From assembly GCA_009746045.1 (NCBI GenBank), contig RPFO01002048.1, positions 64,001 to 128,000 on the forward strand: 64,000 nucleotides of DNA, given 5' to 3'. A model generated the notes under the pieces. That model worked only from the letters and a program-made list of their open reading frames with translations. It had not been told where the DNA came from and ran no database searches. This DNA comes from Mesostigma viride. Lineage: Eukaryota > Streptophyta > Mesostigmatophyceae > Mesostigmatales > Mesostigmataceae. Below are positions 33,744 through 44,635 of the stretch, piece by piece; position 1 is the stretch's first letter, and each line of letters opens with the position of its first letter. Position numbers and translations under genes: made by a program.

Positions 33744-34110
33744 ATGAAAGAATGTGCCGTATTATTTGTAAGAATTATAAGATTTCTCTGAATATAGTCT
33801 AATTAACGCATGCGAGAAAGAATGTGCCGTATTACTTGTAGGATGATTGGATTTCTTCAAAAACAGTTTAGTAAACATTGCGGTGCAAGAGAGACCGCCA
33901 CAGGCGGCTGGGAGATTCGCCAGCTTTAAGTCCCGCTGGCCGAACAGATGGCAGGCGTAAGACAAGTCATAAACACTACGTCCTGAATTGTTTCCTTTTT
34001 CAGTTCCACCTTGCCACTCATTCATGAGGGTCCAGTCAAGTCATTGTTTCAATATAGACGGGTGATTCTTGCGAGTGAATGGGTGTAAATTTTGTTTTAC
34101 TTCAACAGGA
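33744..34110 (+). repeat. Repeat debris related to 56362-57300
   Basis: GAAAGAATGTGCCGTATTA is duplicated at 33748 and 33815. From about 33847 the sequence matches 56362 onward (AAGAGAGACCGCCACA). Then, after a jump, it matches 57208-57300 (AGTTCCACCTTGC), so this is an internally deleted copy of that element. Confidence 0.6.
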
Positions 34111-35264
34111 CGTTCTGTAGAGGCCCCATGTGACCTTCACTCCAGATTTGCAAGCGCCAAAGTAATCTCTCTTGTGCAAAATGACTAGTTGTTTCCGTAC
34201 TGCTTGTCGGTACGGTGGTGGGGCAGAGCAATTAACCACAGTAAGCCCAAACCATAGGGGTAGAAAGTGCTTCATGCTGTAAATGTAACAAATGTGCAGA
34301 GTTCCTGTAAAACTCTGAGATATGCATAGCCAATGAGGGGCCTGTCATGGTTGCTTTGGTTTGTTGACTTTGTTCCCGTGCATGAAGCTAAGTAGGCACA
34401 TTTCAGAGCACATGGATGCAGGGCTCCCTCCCCACGCCGGTTCACCACCTTACAGAAAACGACGTTTTTCTGCTGGCCAGCATTACTCACTGGGAAAAGC
34501 AAAGACTCAATAATCCCTACCATCCAAAACACGACGTACAGCCCAGATTACCATGACAACTAACATGAGTAGCAAGTAACAATGGCAATGAAGGGGACTA
34601 AGGTAACCACACTTTTGCCACAAACACAAAAAAACTTGAGAAGCAAGCGGGTATCCCTGCATTCCTGTCACGGCCCAGTGATTTCAGCGTCCTTCTACAA
34701 CAATGTTTCCAGGCTGAGGCCTTGTAAACTTACTGGCTTTTCATAGCTTTGCGACCATGTACTGCAGATGCTAGCAAAAGCCAAAATGTAGATTGATGTG
34801 GTAAGGCAAGGTGGACTGGGTAGTGGGTGTTGATGCCCTAATGTAGTCCTTGTAAACTCGCTGCTCAACTCACGCATTATGTTTTCAAGGAGTACCGTGC
34901 ATCCTCGAAACATTGTCTAGCACGCACAACGAATACAGCCCATTTACTCTATCAGCAACTCACAGCCTGAGTAGCTGTGCATTGCTTGCCACATGATAAC
35001 ACATGAAAAACTCTATGTGCAGCCCATGCACATCAGCCAGGGAGAGGATGCTGCCAACCAAGTGTTATACAAACATACTGAACAGATGCTTGCGTTGCAT
35101 GGCTGCCTAGATGCTAAAAACATCGTAGCATGCCATGCGGCAAAGCAGGCGGTTCCCGCATCATGTCCCTTTGGATGCAGCCAGATATATCAACACAGTT
35201 GCCCCATACGCTGGTAGCCCAGGTCTGAGGGTCATGCGACCGAACTGCGTTAAAGCAGACGTAC
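34111..35264. other. Intron or intergenic sequence, nothing recognised
   Basis: No coding signal, RNA gene or repeat is seen. Confidence 0.4.
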
Positions 35265-35336
35265 AGGATGTAGAGACCGTTGATTGCTCCCAGCTCTGAC
35301 GGGATGGAGCCAGAGAAATCGTTGTAGCTCAGGATC
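35265..35336 (-). CDS. LRR mini-exon (72 nt)
   Basis: Minus-strand exon bounded by ...CACAG and GTACGTCTG, exactly 72 nt. It encodes ILSYNDFSGSIPSELG plus eight residues, one complete plant-type leucine-rich repeat. The exon begins with the third base of a codon and ends with two bases, so both introns are phase 2 and it can be joined to any of the other LRR exons in frame. LRRs of this kind form extracellular ligand-binding solenoids in plant and algal receptors. Confidence 0.85.
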
Positions 35337-35561
35337 CTGTGCGAATGACAGACACCACGCCCCAGCACAGGTTTTGCGTGAGAGAACGCCTGGATTGAAT
35401 GCACACTCCGCGGAAACGCACGGAGAGCATCTGCCCCTGTTGTATGTATGTCAAACATATTGATCAAGAAGGAACGCTTATAAACATCTGGCAATAAAAA
35501 AAAAGGCAATCAAAATCAACAAACTAGAGAAGCATGGAAGTAAAAGCGAAACAATTGCGGA

Positions 35562-36142
35562 CCATTGCCAGCCTAGCTTGCTTAAGGCATGGTCCGCCGA
35601 CACACGAGCTGACATAATCCACCGGCATGCGTCACGTGCCCGCCTGATTAGTGCTGAAAACGCCACTACAAATAACGTGGCAACGCACCCCCAGGCTAGT
35701 ACAAGGTAGTCGTACAAGGTTCATAAGACTGACAAACATGAATCTCGCCCATCGACCCCTTGGGCCGGTCCGAGTCCATTGTACAATAATTAATAAGGAC
35801 TCATTCAAAAGAAACAAATCAGTCATAGATTCGTTAAGCAACCAGCCAACCCTACTGGTCCCCAGCTTATCTCAGCCGGTGCAACCAAATACGAATATTT
35901 GCAAGCAAGTCGTTTAAAACCTACAATTAATTTTTTCAGACCACTAATTAACAGCCACCCACCCTTATAAACAACAGGGTCATCCAAGGAAAATTCAGGC
36001 GAGAATGAAACCCTTCGTACAGATCAAATTAGTCAGCCCATGTCGCAGACAGCCTTCCACATGCAGGCCAAGGCATAGCGGCCCTATCTTTCCCGCATGC
36101 GTCAATTGAACTATATTAAGAGAAAACCGATTCATTAACCAT
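35562..36142 (-). repeat. Right copy of the 600-bp inverted repeat pair
   Basis: Reverse complement of 32924-33525, ending ...AGAGAAAACCGATTC. A third, 40-bp trace of the same terminus is at 33778-33815. Confidence 0.75.
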
Positions 36143-36403
36143 GATAAAGCACGGGTACTAAGTCAGTTACACTACGAGTGCGCGAAATGAAATGTACTAT
36201 AAACCAATCCCTAGCCATGAAGTAGAACACCTGGACTAACCAACTACTTTCCCCCCACCATCAGGCATCGCGAGAAAGCGGCTTATCGACAGCATGTGAA
36301 AACATATCTGGCGAAGGTGTGCCTTTTGGTCATGCCCACTCGGGCAAGCTAAGTTGGCCCAAACTTCCCTCCGTTACTTCTGTGCAAGGTTTCGTTTACT
36401 TAC

Positions 36404-36475
36404 AGAGCGTTCAAGTCCGACAGTGACCCCAGAGAACCTGGGATGGTGCCACTCAACTTGTTTTTTTCCAGAGTC
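36404..36475 (-). CDS. LRR mini-exon (72 nt)
   Basis: Bounded by GGCAG and the consensus 5' splice site GTAAGT. It encodes TLEKNKLSGTIPGSLGSL and six more residues. Phase 2 on both sides, like its neighbour 1.07 kb downstream at 35265-35336. Confidence 0.88.
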
Positions 36476-37079
36476 CTGCCGAGCGCAAGTGCATGGATGA
36501 TGATGTCATTTTCACGCACGTGAGGTAGAGGCTCTGGGTAGGATGAGATAGGAAACTGTAAGTGGCGAAAGCGCAGCATGAATGACTGCCAAGTGTCCAC
36601 CTTGGAATGACATCTACTTTCAAGAAACTAACACCTGACTAGCATGCAATAAAGGCACTTGTCATGAAATGAGACCTCGTTAAAGTTAGACAACCATGTG
36701 ACATTGCTAAAGCTTGTATGCCATTTGTCACATGTGGACAACAACACACATCACTGTGTAGATGCAACACTTGTCCACATATGTAGAGTAAGCACCACTT
36801 TTTACATAGCCACGGCTAAAAACACTTGTCTGGCACTTGGTGCGCTGTGGTAAAGACACCTGGCACACCGCGAACAAGTTACGCGTGGCCTTGGCTGGCC
36901 ATAGGTGAGTCAAACATAGTCCAAACATACGAATATTAGATTATTGAGTAAGTTACGTTTGAAATAGTTCCGAGGCAACCGGACAACGCTATAGAAAAGA
37001 AACTAGCGACCTAGACAGCAAGTAAAGCCCTGAACAACAGTACAAAAGTCGATAGAGTCAACTAGCGGAAAGATAGCCC
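36476..37079. other. Intron/intergenic with CACTTGTC motifs
   Basis: A cluster of ACTTGTC-type motifs at 36650-36840. No coding signal. Confidence 0.35.
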
Positions 37080-38129
37080 ACGGCTCTAGAACCTGGCCCG
37101 GGACCTACTTAGAAGTCCTGAGGCCAGTACAGCAAGGAAATTGGCCCGGGCGAAACAGGAAGTCCGCGACTGCCAAAGAGAGGCGCTGCCGCAAATAGGA
37201 GGACCACGTGCGGGCCGACCACGGGGCGGTTTGGCCCTCGAGGTCGAGCCCCTGCTTGCGGAGCTGGCAGCACACGCGGAAGGCTTCCGAGGTCTCGGGG
37301 CCCATGGCAACAAACTCTTCAAGATCAAAGCGGATGACCCGGCGGTACCCCACGTCACCTTAGGCAGCCAGTTGGCGCGCTCGACAGTGGCCGATGTGCT
37401 GCCAGCGGCCACAGCAGCTAGGACAATGTGGCGTGCCGAGAGTGGCGGGGCACCAAGACATAAATGAGCAGATGGCAGCAGTTCCCATCGTAGTCCAGGA
37501 CGGCCACGTCGGGTTGGTGATGGGGAGAGTAGAGGGCAGCCCAATCTGCATCCTCACCCTCGATGGTGGCATGGGAGAGGACCGATCAGACCGCACCATC
37601 GCGCACATGGCCCCTAGCAGGGCGGCGAGGAGAAAGAGGTACCAATGCGAATTCTGCTACCCCCCAATGCAGGCCACATAGTGGAGCCCAGTGGTGTCAA
37701 GAGCTAGCCCGCAGCTTCCGCAAGGTGTGCCTGCCGCCACAAGGGGCTGTGGGGCGAGCAGCTGGCGGCGAAGCGCAGTCGCAAAGTGGCGGGGATGGAG
37801 GGCGAACAGTGCAGACATGGACAGGGCGCAAAGGCAGGCAGAGCCGACGCTGCCTTGGAGAGAGATGAGAGTGGAGCCAAGCCTGCCCCTGGTCGTCCAG
37901 CCCGCGTGCAGTGCCATCCAGTCAGCGGCTCAGCGCAGTGTAGTATGCCCGCGTAGGTTGTTTGTTGTTTTTCATGGACGCGGGCAGGGAAGACATTAGG
38001 TAGGACTGACAACGTTGGACACGATTTGTTCCCTGGGGCAGGCGGCGGTGCACGGCCTGGGCAGGCCAGACGGTGCTGCATGCCTGCTGGATGACGGCAT
38101 AAGAATCTTGCACCGCCTGTACGCCCCCC

Positions 38130-38450
38130 CCCCCCTTGCGTTTGAGATTCCCAGGTTTAAGATCTTGAGACCCTGAATTTTTGAATTTCACTTTTAAGAT
38201 CGCAGTGCCATGGTTTTGGGCAAAAGATCTTAAAGTAGGTACAAAAGGGCTGGTCAGTGGTTCGCAATATAGATTAGATTCTCAGGTTCATGCCTCAGGT
38301 TTAAGATCCTACGGCTCTCAACTTTAAGATTGTCAGCCCTGGATTCGATTTCTGGTTTAATAGAGCAGCCCTGGGTGGGCCGGACCCATTCTTAAACGTG
38401 TGCGGGGGGGGTGTAAAATGACCAGGCATGATGGAGAGACCAGGTCACGG
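38130..38450. other. Insertion inside the LINE, with recurring TTTAAGATC
   Basis: About 300 bp has no counterpart in the related LINE at 26840, where the protein runs on directly. It is bounded on the left by a run of 11 or more C and contains TTAAGATC or its complement about seven times. Origin unknown. Confidence 0.5.
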
Positions 38451-39174
38451 AAAGCACACGCTGTCAGCGCTTGTGAACAACCAGCAGATCTCCGCCAAAG
38501 CTTGGGCGAGGGAGCCCAGGAGGGCCGAGGGCGCCAGGCGGGCGGTAGGGTGAGCCCACAGCCCCCCATGCGACCGGGAGAGTGGCCAACCGCAGGGCGT
38601 GGTCGGGGAGACTAGGACCCGGGGTAAGGGCAGCTTGGATATTGCGTTCGTCATGGCCCTCTGCGGCCGCACGTGCCAGGTCGGGGAGGGGCGCCATGGA
38701 GCCATTGGACCTTGAGCGAGGATGGGCGCAGAAACACAAGAGAAGGCCTTTTGTTTGGGGTTCCGTGAGGCGGGCCCAGTTTTCAAGGACTTGGGTGCAC
38801 TGTGCCACTGTGGCCTCAAGCTCAGCGGCGACATAGTCAGGGTCGCCCACAGGGATACCCAGGCAGGAGAAGCCACGCGATTGTTCGCGGGCCCCTGGAA
38901 TGGCCGCTGGGAAGCAGAAGCTATCTCCATAAGGGGAGTAAACCGCGCATTTTCTAAGGGTCGGGCAGAGGTTGATCGTCGCCAAGGCGGCCTCAAGGTC
39001 GGCCAGGGCGGCGACCACCTCAATTGTGCTGGGCCATTGAATGCTGAGGACGTCGTCCTTATAGGCGAACAATGTTGGGGTGGGCGGTGGGTGGGCAGTG
39101 TGGACACCTTGGAGGACCTTGTGGAGAGGCGCAAAGAGGTGGAAGGGGCCTAAAGGGTCCCCTGTGGGGTTCCT

Positions 39175-39294
39175 GTACGCAAGGTGGGATCCGCGAACGT
39201 CCCATCGACCATGACGAAAGAGGATTGGGGTGGGGTACGCAAGGTGGGATCCGCGAACGCCCCATCGACCATGACGAAAGAGGATTGGGGTGGC
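39175..39294. repeat. Two-copy 60-bp tandem duplication
   Basis: Units at 39175-39234 and 39235-39294, starting GTACGCAAGGTGGGATCC. It lies within the LINE's RT region and adds 20 codons in frame. Confidence 0.9.
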
Positions 39295-39989
39295 GGCGGC
39301 ATAACCGACATCCACGCGAGGAGGTCGGGGAACTGGTCACGAATTGCGTCAAAGATGCTGGTCCTGCTTACCCCTCATTGTGCGACCACGGACGCCTCAT
39401 TGTCACCCCCAACCGAGCAGAAGTAGGCGTGAAACTCCGCTGCCTTTTGGCTGCAGACAACCTTGGCTTGCTAGCTTGCGGAGGACCTCCCAACAGGCGA
39501 TGGGCTGCCAGGACCCGGCCCACAGGAGGCGGGACGTCGTCTTTGAGGAGAGCAATGAGGTGGGCCCCGGCCAGCCAAGGGCGCGCACAAGCTGGCTGAT
39601 ACCCCGCCGTCAGGTCGGACACCGCCTCGCACAGGGCGCCCTCCCCTTGGTGCCCAACCAAACCGGTGCCATGCTCATACCGCCAACCAGATGGCCTAGT
39701 GGACGACGGCCCGGGAGGTCCTTGAGTACCTCAGCGAAGAATGTAACTCAGCCAAGATATCGGGATCCAGCACAAGGGGGGCTGGGCCAGGGGGCAGGGG
39801 CCAGAACAGGCGCCTTAGCCTATTACAAATGAGCGCGTATTGTCTATATCAGCCAAATCTACTGTAAATAGGCTAGTTTAACAACAAGATTGTTCTCAAC
39901 CCTACATAAAAATAAGCAAGAGATAAGTCAGGCTGAAATAGACATTCACAGGTCGGACATATCAAATAACAATTTGCATATTTACCCAT

Positions 39990-40240
39990 AGTTTATTTAA
40001 AAATACTGAAAATTTAGTACGCTAAATATTATTTGTTACTATCCCCGAACTTGGGAGAAAGCATTTAAATGTATTTGGCACAGAACTACTTTCAGAGGAA
40101 AAAACATTACAATATACTTGTGCAGAACTCCGTTTCGGGTGGAAAACATATAAATATATTTGCTAGGGACTGCCCTTTTGGGCTAATGATATAAATGTAC
40201 TACTATGTAAATAACATATACGTATGAGAATGCGTAATAT
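39990..40240. repeat. Diverged satellite of about 42 bp
   Basis: Recurring pattern AAATGTATTTGGCACAGAAC followed by a purine-rich segment, several diverged copies. The same array resumes at 42240-42430 beyond the TTAA transposon. Confidence 0.6.
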
Positions 40241-40377
40241 ATACCTTCAAAAATGACTGTCCTAGTTGCGCCCTCTACGGGGTGGGCACGCCCTGTCTCC
40301 AGCCGTCACCCGTAGCCCCTCCCATTGCCTCAATAATGATGCATTATTTATGTCCAAGCATATTATGTGGCAGTCAG

Positions 40378-40448
40378 TCAGTCTTGATCAGTCCGTCCGT
40401 CTGTCCGTCCGTCTGTCCGTCCATCCGCCCGCCCGCCCGCCCGCCAGT
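40378..40448. repeat. GTCC/CCCG tetranucleotide microsatellite
   Basis: CAGT, GTCC, GTCT and CCCG tetranucleotides in tandem. Confidence 0.85.
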
Positions 40449-40533
40449 CAGTTTATTCCCGAGCTGCGGAGGCTATTTGCTTTTTACTACATTCTTTTCA
40501 AACTAACCATGTTTATAAATATACTACTATTAA

Positions 40534-42232
40534 CCCCTAAATGGGCAGAAATACTGCCGATGCATCGGCTGTAACTTCACAATTTTGCAAACCAGATGCC
40601 ATCCAACCCACCCATATCCAATGGCTGTCCTTGGGGGCCAAGCATGTCCATGAGTTGCCCTTCGGGTTGGTATATCACAACCTTACATATATGCAGGTTA
40701 GGCCATGTATAACTGCCGTCAAAGTCAGGGGGGTCAAGACGAGCGTTTTCATTTTTGGTAGAATGTGCATTTTGAATTATGTTGTAAGAGCTAGGCACCT
40801 ACCACTTCAGGGATGATAAAAAATTAGTTGCTGAAAAGTTTGAGCCATTGGGGTCATCATTTGGGTGGGTATACCAGCAGTTACACCCAGTACAGCCCAT
40901 AGGGGTACCGTTGGTAAAAAGCAACCAAGGGGGTAGGAGTGGGCATACTACCTACTAATACCTACTAATATGGCCCCCAACCATGCCACACAATACATTT
41001 CCCTTCCACAATGATGGGGAAACATAACTGCATCATCACACTGCCCTTACATGGCACCTATGTGCAGGTGCCACCTTGTCCATGCACGTAGGTAACGTGG
41101 TACGGATACCCTACGCAAGGCATGCATTCTAGGAGGCAGCCACCAACAAACTAGTGATTTTAAGCCTATTTCAGCTTGCCCTAGCAAGGATAAACTAGGC
41201 CTAAGCTGCTATAGCTTGCCAGGTGATGGCCAGCACACCTGGTGGCACATGCTGACAATGGGAAGCTTCTACTCACCGGTTACATGCTTGATGATGCCAC
41301 AGAGACCAGCCAACTGCCTCACACTCATGCAATATGTGTGTGGGAAATGTATAACAAACATATATGGAGGTATTCAAACCCATACAGCCTCTAAAACTTA
41401 CCACCATCACCCTGTGGCAGGTCAACTGACTGATGGAAGCATCTAAGAAGGGTGTTTTAGAAAGGGGCCAGGCCAGGGTCAAGAAAGAGCATGAATAATG
41501 CAAAAAGAATGTGCTACACAAGCTAGAACGTATATATAAACGTCAAACATCGATAGGAAAACGATGATTAAGCTTTACCAGGCATGGATGGCGTTACCTT
41601 GGCCCAGGCGGTGGCCGCAAAATGGCGCATTTCGGCACACCAAAGTTGTGCAGCATGGTCGCTGGATTCGGCGATTTCTGGCCACCCTTGCACGTTTACG
41701 ACTACTATGTATCATAAAAGGTACAAAGAAACCAATATATCCTTTAAAATACGCCGGAAAGGTATTGCTGTCAACGTTTCTATCGTCCGGCCTGATCGCA
41801 GTTTTTTCCAGCAAGAACGCTGCCGAAACCTATCAAATGGCATTCCCGCGAACCAAAAATTGGCCTGTACCATCTTTAGGACGTATAAAATCAATTTCCT
41901 GAGTTTGGTCAGAAAATTCGAACGAAAACGTAAATGCCATGCGTGGGCGCAAGCCGCCATGGCCAGGTCGTCGTTTTCCGGAATGCACGTTGTACGCGAA
42001 AAAGTACCCTGACCCCTTGTACTTTGACCGACCAGAACACCTCTATAACTTTGTCAGAAGTATGCAAACCCTAGTACCATGCTGTGAGGAAAATTATAAA
42101 CTTTCGATCTTCTCAGCTAAACGTTTCCTAATTCTCAATAGTTTTCGCGGCATTTGGTCCCCCGAGAAGGGGCCGACGTGTCGGCTGTAACTCAGTTTTA
42201 GGCGGAAAATCGGCAGCCAGACCATTTAGGGG
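40534..42232. mobile_element. TTAA-flanked DNA transposon, piggyBac-like, non-autonomous
   Basis: Ends in the perfect 11-bp inverted repeat CCCCTAAATGG ... CCATTTAGGGG. It is flanked on both sides by TTAA (40530-40533 and 42233-42236), the target always duplicated by piggyBac transposases. Length 1,699 bp. Just inside each end is the direct phrase TCGGCTGTAACT (about 40565 and 42181). ORFs inside are short and carry no DDD transposase motif, so the element would need a transposase in trans. Confidence 0.75.
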
Positions 42233-42239
42233 TTAAGAT

Positions 42240-42430
42240 ATATTTTCCTCGAAGGGCCCTTTGGCAGAATATCTGTAAATGTGGATGCCACAAAACGCGG
42301 TTGCCTTGGAAAAAATTTAAATGTATTTGGCATGGAGCCCCCTATCGCAGAAAAAAATTAAAATATTTGCCTTGCGCCCAAGTTTGTGTGAAAATACTTG
42401 AAGGATATTTCACCTCGTTTCGGTATGTCA
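42240..42430. repeat. Continuation of the 42-bp satellite
   Basis: Same pattern as 39990-40240, for example AAATGTATTTGGCATGGAGC. Confidence 0.6.
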
Positions 42431-42489
42431 ATGCCATTTAAACATTCTTGTCAAGGTGCAGAAATTCTTGGCATGTGCGCAGCCCGAAC

Positions 42490-42893
42490 ACAAATCATAC
42501 CAACACAAATCATCCCAACCACCTCCACGCCCCCGGTGCCCCGCCCCCCCCTCCCCTCACCCCCCATCATCCCCCTCACCCCTACCAGCCCCATCGGCCC
42601 CACCAACCCCATGATTACGCCAGCCAATCAAAACAGCGAACCCAGACCACCCCAGTATATCCCCATCCACCTATCCCAGTCACCCTACCCAAATCACCAA
42701 CCCCAACCACCGCAGCTGGCAGCCACCACATCCCCAGCCACAGTAGCCACACCACCCACCCCCGCTTGCCCTTGCTCGCCGCCACATGCTATTTCCCCAG
42801 ACCCCAACCACGCCACACGCCGGTATCCGACCCCCGGTTGCCTCCACCCCACCCCCTGGAACCCTAACCCCTCTCCCTCCCACCACCACCATA
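42490..42893. repeat. C-rich low-complexity tract
   Basis: CCA/CCC/CAA-rich with few G. Open frames in it come from composition. Confidence 0.7.
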
Positions 42894-43595
42894 CTTTCTG
42901 AGCTACATATCTGCTCATTTTTTAGTTATGTTGCGGTGGAAGCCCTCTACGGGGGCAGATCTGCCGCCTGTAGCGTAGCTCTACCCAACGTCACCTACAC
43001 CACGTGAGGTGCTTCTGTGGCATAGGACTAGAGTAGGAGGGGGCTGGTGTTACGCCGCTACTAGTGACATCAACTGTCAAACGTGCCCGCCTTTTGGAGG
43101 GGGGCGCGGCGCCTTGATGCCATGTGCTTCGTTATGCACGTGCACACGTACAGCGGGCACATGAGAGTGGCGGGGTCAACATAGGGAGGCCTTTTTGCAG
43201 CTCCTACCCCCCCCCCCACCCACCCACCCACCCACCCACCCACCCCACCCACCCCCCACACCCCCACCCCACCCCCCACCCCCCCACCCAGGCACCCACC
43301 CAGGCACCCCCCCGCCCGCCCCCCTGCCCGCCCCCCCGCCCGCCCCCCGCCCCCCACCCGCCCGCCCGCCCGCCCGCCCGCCCGCCCGCCCCCCCCTCCC
43401 TCGCTGCTGTTGGGGGACAAGATTGAACCAAGGGGGCATGTGCTGGGCCCAAGCATGGTGAACTGGCCTTACTTGTACAGTGATTTTAAGGGTATGGCTA
43501 GGCTCCAAGAGCAAAGCCTGCCCACACTTTATCTGGCAATAAACTTGTTTCTCTGGAATTATAGCACTTCAATGGACCTTAGCTTCGGCACCTAT
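42894..43595 (+). mobile_element. Solo A-B split repeat, element vii
   Basis: A (about 42894-43202) begins CTGAGCTACATATCTGCTCA and ends AGGCCTTTTTGCAGCTCC. B (about 43400-43595) contains GGGCATGTGCTGGGCCC and ends GGCACCTAT. Between them 200 bp of CCCA/CCCG repeats fill the A/B junction. No coding part. Confidence 0.75.
43203..43398. repeat. CCCA/CCCG microsatellite at an A/B junction
   Basis: Runs of CCCA, then CCCG, C only apart from regular A or G. It occupies the same place as the short (CCCA)n in elements i, ii and iii. Confidence 0.9.
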
Positions 43596-43620
43596 ACACG
43601 CATTATCTTTCATAAATGGT

Positions 43621-43722
43621 CTCCCCTCCCCCCCCCCCCCCCCGCCCCCGCCCCCGCCCCCGCCCCCGCCCCCGCCCCCGCCCCCGCCCCCGCCGCTGCC
43701 CCCCCCCCCCCCGCCACCACCA
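43621..43722. repeat. CCCCCG hexanucleotide microsatellite
   Basis: Poly-C and GCCCCC units just outside element vii. Confidence 0.9.
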
Positions 43723-43817
43723 TAATTAACAAATGGTAAACAAGGGCACAGGCACGTGTCATCCACACACCAGGCACCATGCCGTGGGGGCCGAAAGGAG
43801 CTTGCACTTTAACTTAC

Positions 43818-43889
43818 AGCTCATCCAAACTTGTTATCCCTCCTAGCTCACTCGGAATGAAGCCGCTCAAATCGTTGATGTCCAGGTTG
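43818..43889 (-). CDS. LRR mini-exon (72 nt)
   Basis: Bounded by CGCAG and GTAAGT. It encodes NLDINDLSGFIPSELGGI and six more residues, one plant-type LRR. Phase 2 on both sides. The next exon upstream on this strand lies 674 bp away at 44564. Confidence 0.88.
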
Positions 43890-44563
43890 CTGCGTGAGCA
43901 AGAATTGCCGAGAGAGGCCCGGCCAACAAGGATATGCACACATTATTGTTTAGGATTACTTTGCTGAGTATGGACGGTTGAGAACGCTGGGGGATTCTAT
44001 TTCCACATTTGCTGGACCTTGTCGTGCTTGCGAGGGTCACAGCCTGTAGGACTGCCCTGACGACCGCGGTGGAAAACAGGGTAGCCTCCTCCCCCATGCA
44101 GTGGCAGGAGGTGGTTTGTGATTACTCTCAGCTTGTTTCTGTATTGCACTTTCATAGTGCTGCCTCTCGCCTGTGTATATCTTGTCTCTAGTTTTCTTAA
44201 CATAACATTCTCCATGTTTGCATACAAAACTGGAAGAGCTGTAGTAAGGTAAGTGCGTAGGAAAAACTGCAGACCGAGCCATAATCGATGCACAATAAAC
44301 CTGCGTACATCCATAGTGACCGCAATCTCTACGGATACCGTAACGGCCCGTGAGCTATTGTCCACATACTAATATCAATTGACGCACCTCCGCCAGTTCG
44401 CCTTTTTCCCAGCTGCTTGGTGGCAGTACCACTCCTGTGCCATACCAATCACGCGCCATCAGATAGCCTGCTTTTGACAATTAACTCACATGCGGAAGTT
44501 CTGGCCTTGGATTTAATAAATGGAAAAGACGATCAGTGCGGGACAGAGAATCCAGCAACTTAC
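43890..44563 (-). other. Probable intron between two LRR exons
   Basis: 674 bp with GT and AG borders on the minus strand. Short ORFs here have no recognisable content. Confidence 0.5.
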
Positions 44564-44635
44564 AGGTTATCCATACCCCACAATGAACCCAGCTGGGGCG
44601 GAATGAAGCCGGACAAGTGGTTCTTGCTCAGGTCC
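44564..44635 (-). CDS. LRR mini-exon (72 nt)
   Basis: Bounded by CACAG and GTAAGT. It encodes DLSKNHLSGFIPPQLGSL and six more residues. Phase 2 on both sides. Confidence 0.88.

Larger units (their letters stand above)
37080..39860 (-). pseudogene. Degenerate LINE with RT and restriction-like endonuclease
   Basis: A longer relative of 25645-26929, minus strand, broken by several frameshifts. In order: an RT N-terminal block (LIALLKDDVPPPVGRV near 39560; RPIACGEVL-like phrase in a shifted frame), then GDPLGPFHLFAPLHKVLQG (near 39160-39105). The catalytic block is LFAYKDDVLSI (near 39060), with YKDD in place of the usual YADD. After an insertion at about 38130-38450 come the QAVQDSYAVIQQACS block, the CGSCGLALDTTGLHYVAC knuckle (near 37730-37680) and FDLEEFVAMGPETSEAF (near 37320). 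Not functional. Confidence 0.8.

Noticed and set aside
40577-40798. Minus-strand 73-codon frame as a host exon
   Set aside because: It lies inside the TTAA-flanked element, has no splice signals and matches no LRR or other pattern.
41584-42012. 142-codon frame in the TTAA-flanked transposon as its transposase
   Set aside because: Too short for a piggyBac transposase and lacks the DDD catalytic residues and Cys-rich tail. Overlapping frames on the other strand are equally open.
42398-43426. Proline-rich frames that could suggest a cell-wall protein
   Set aside because: They lie in C-rich simple sequence, are open in several frames, and have no signal peptide or conserved unit.
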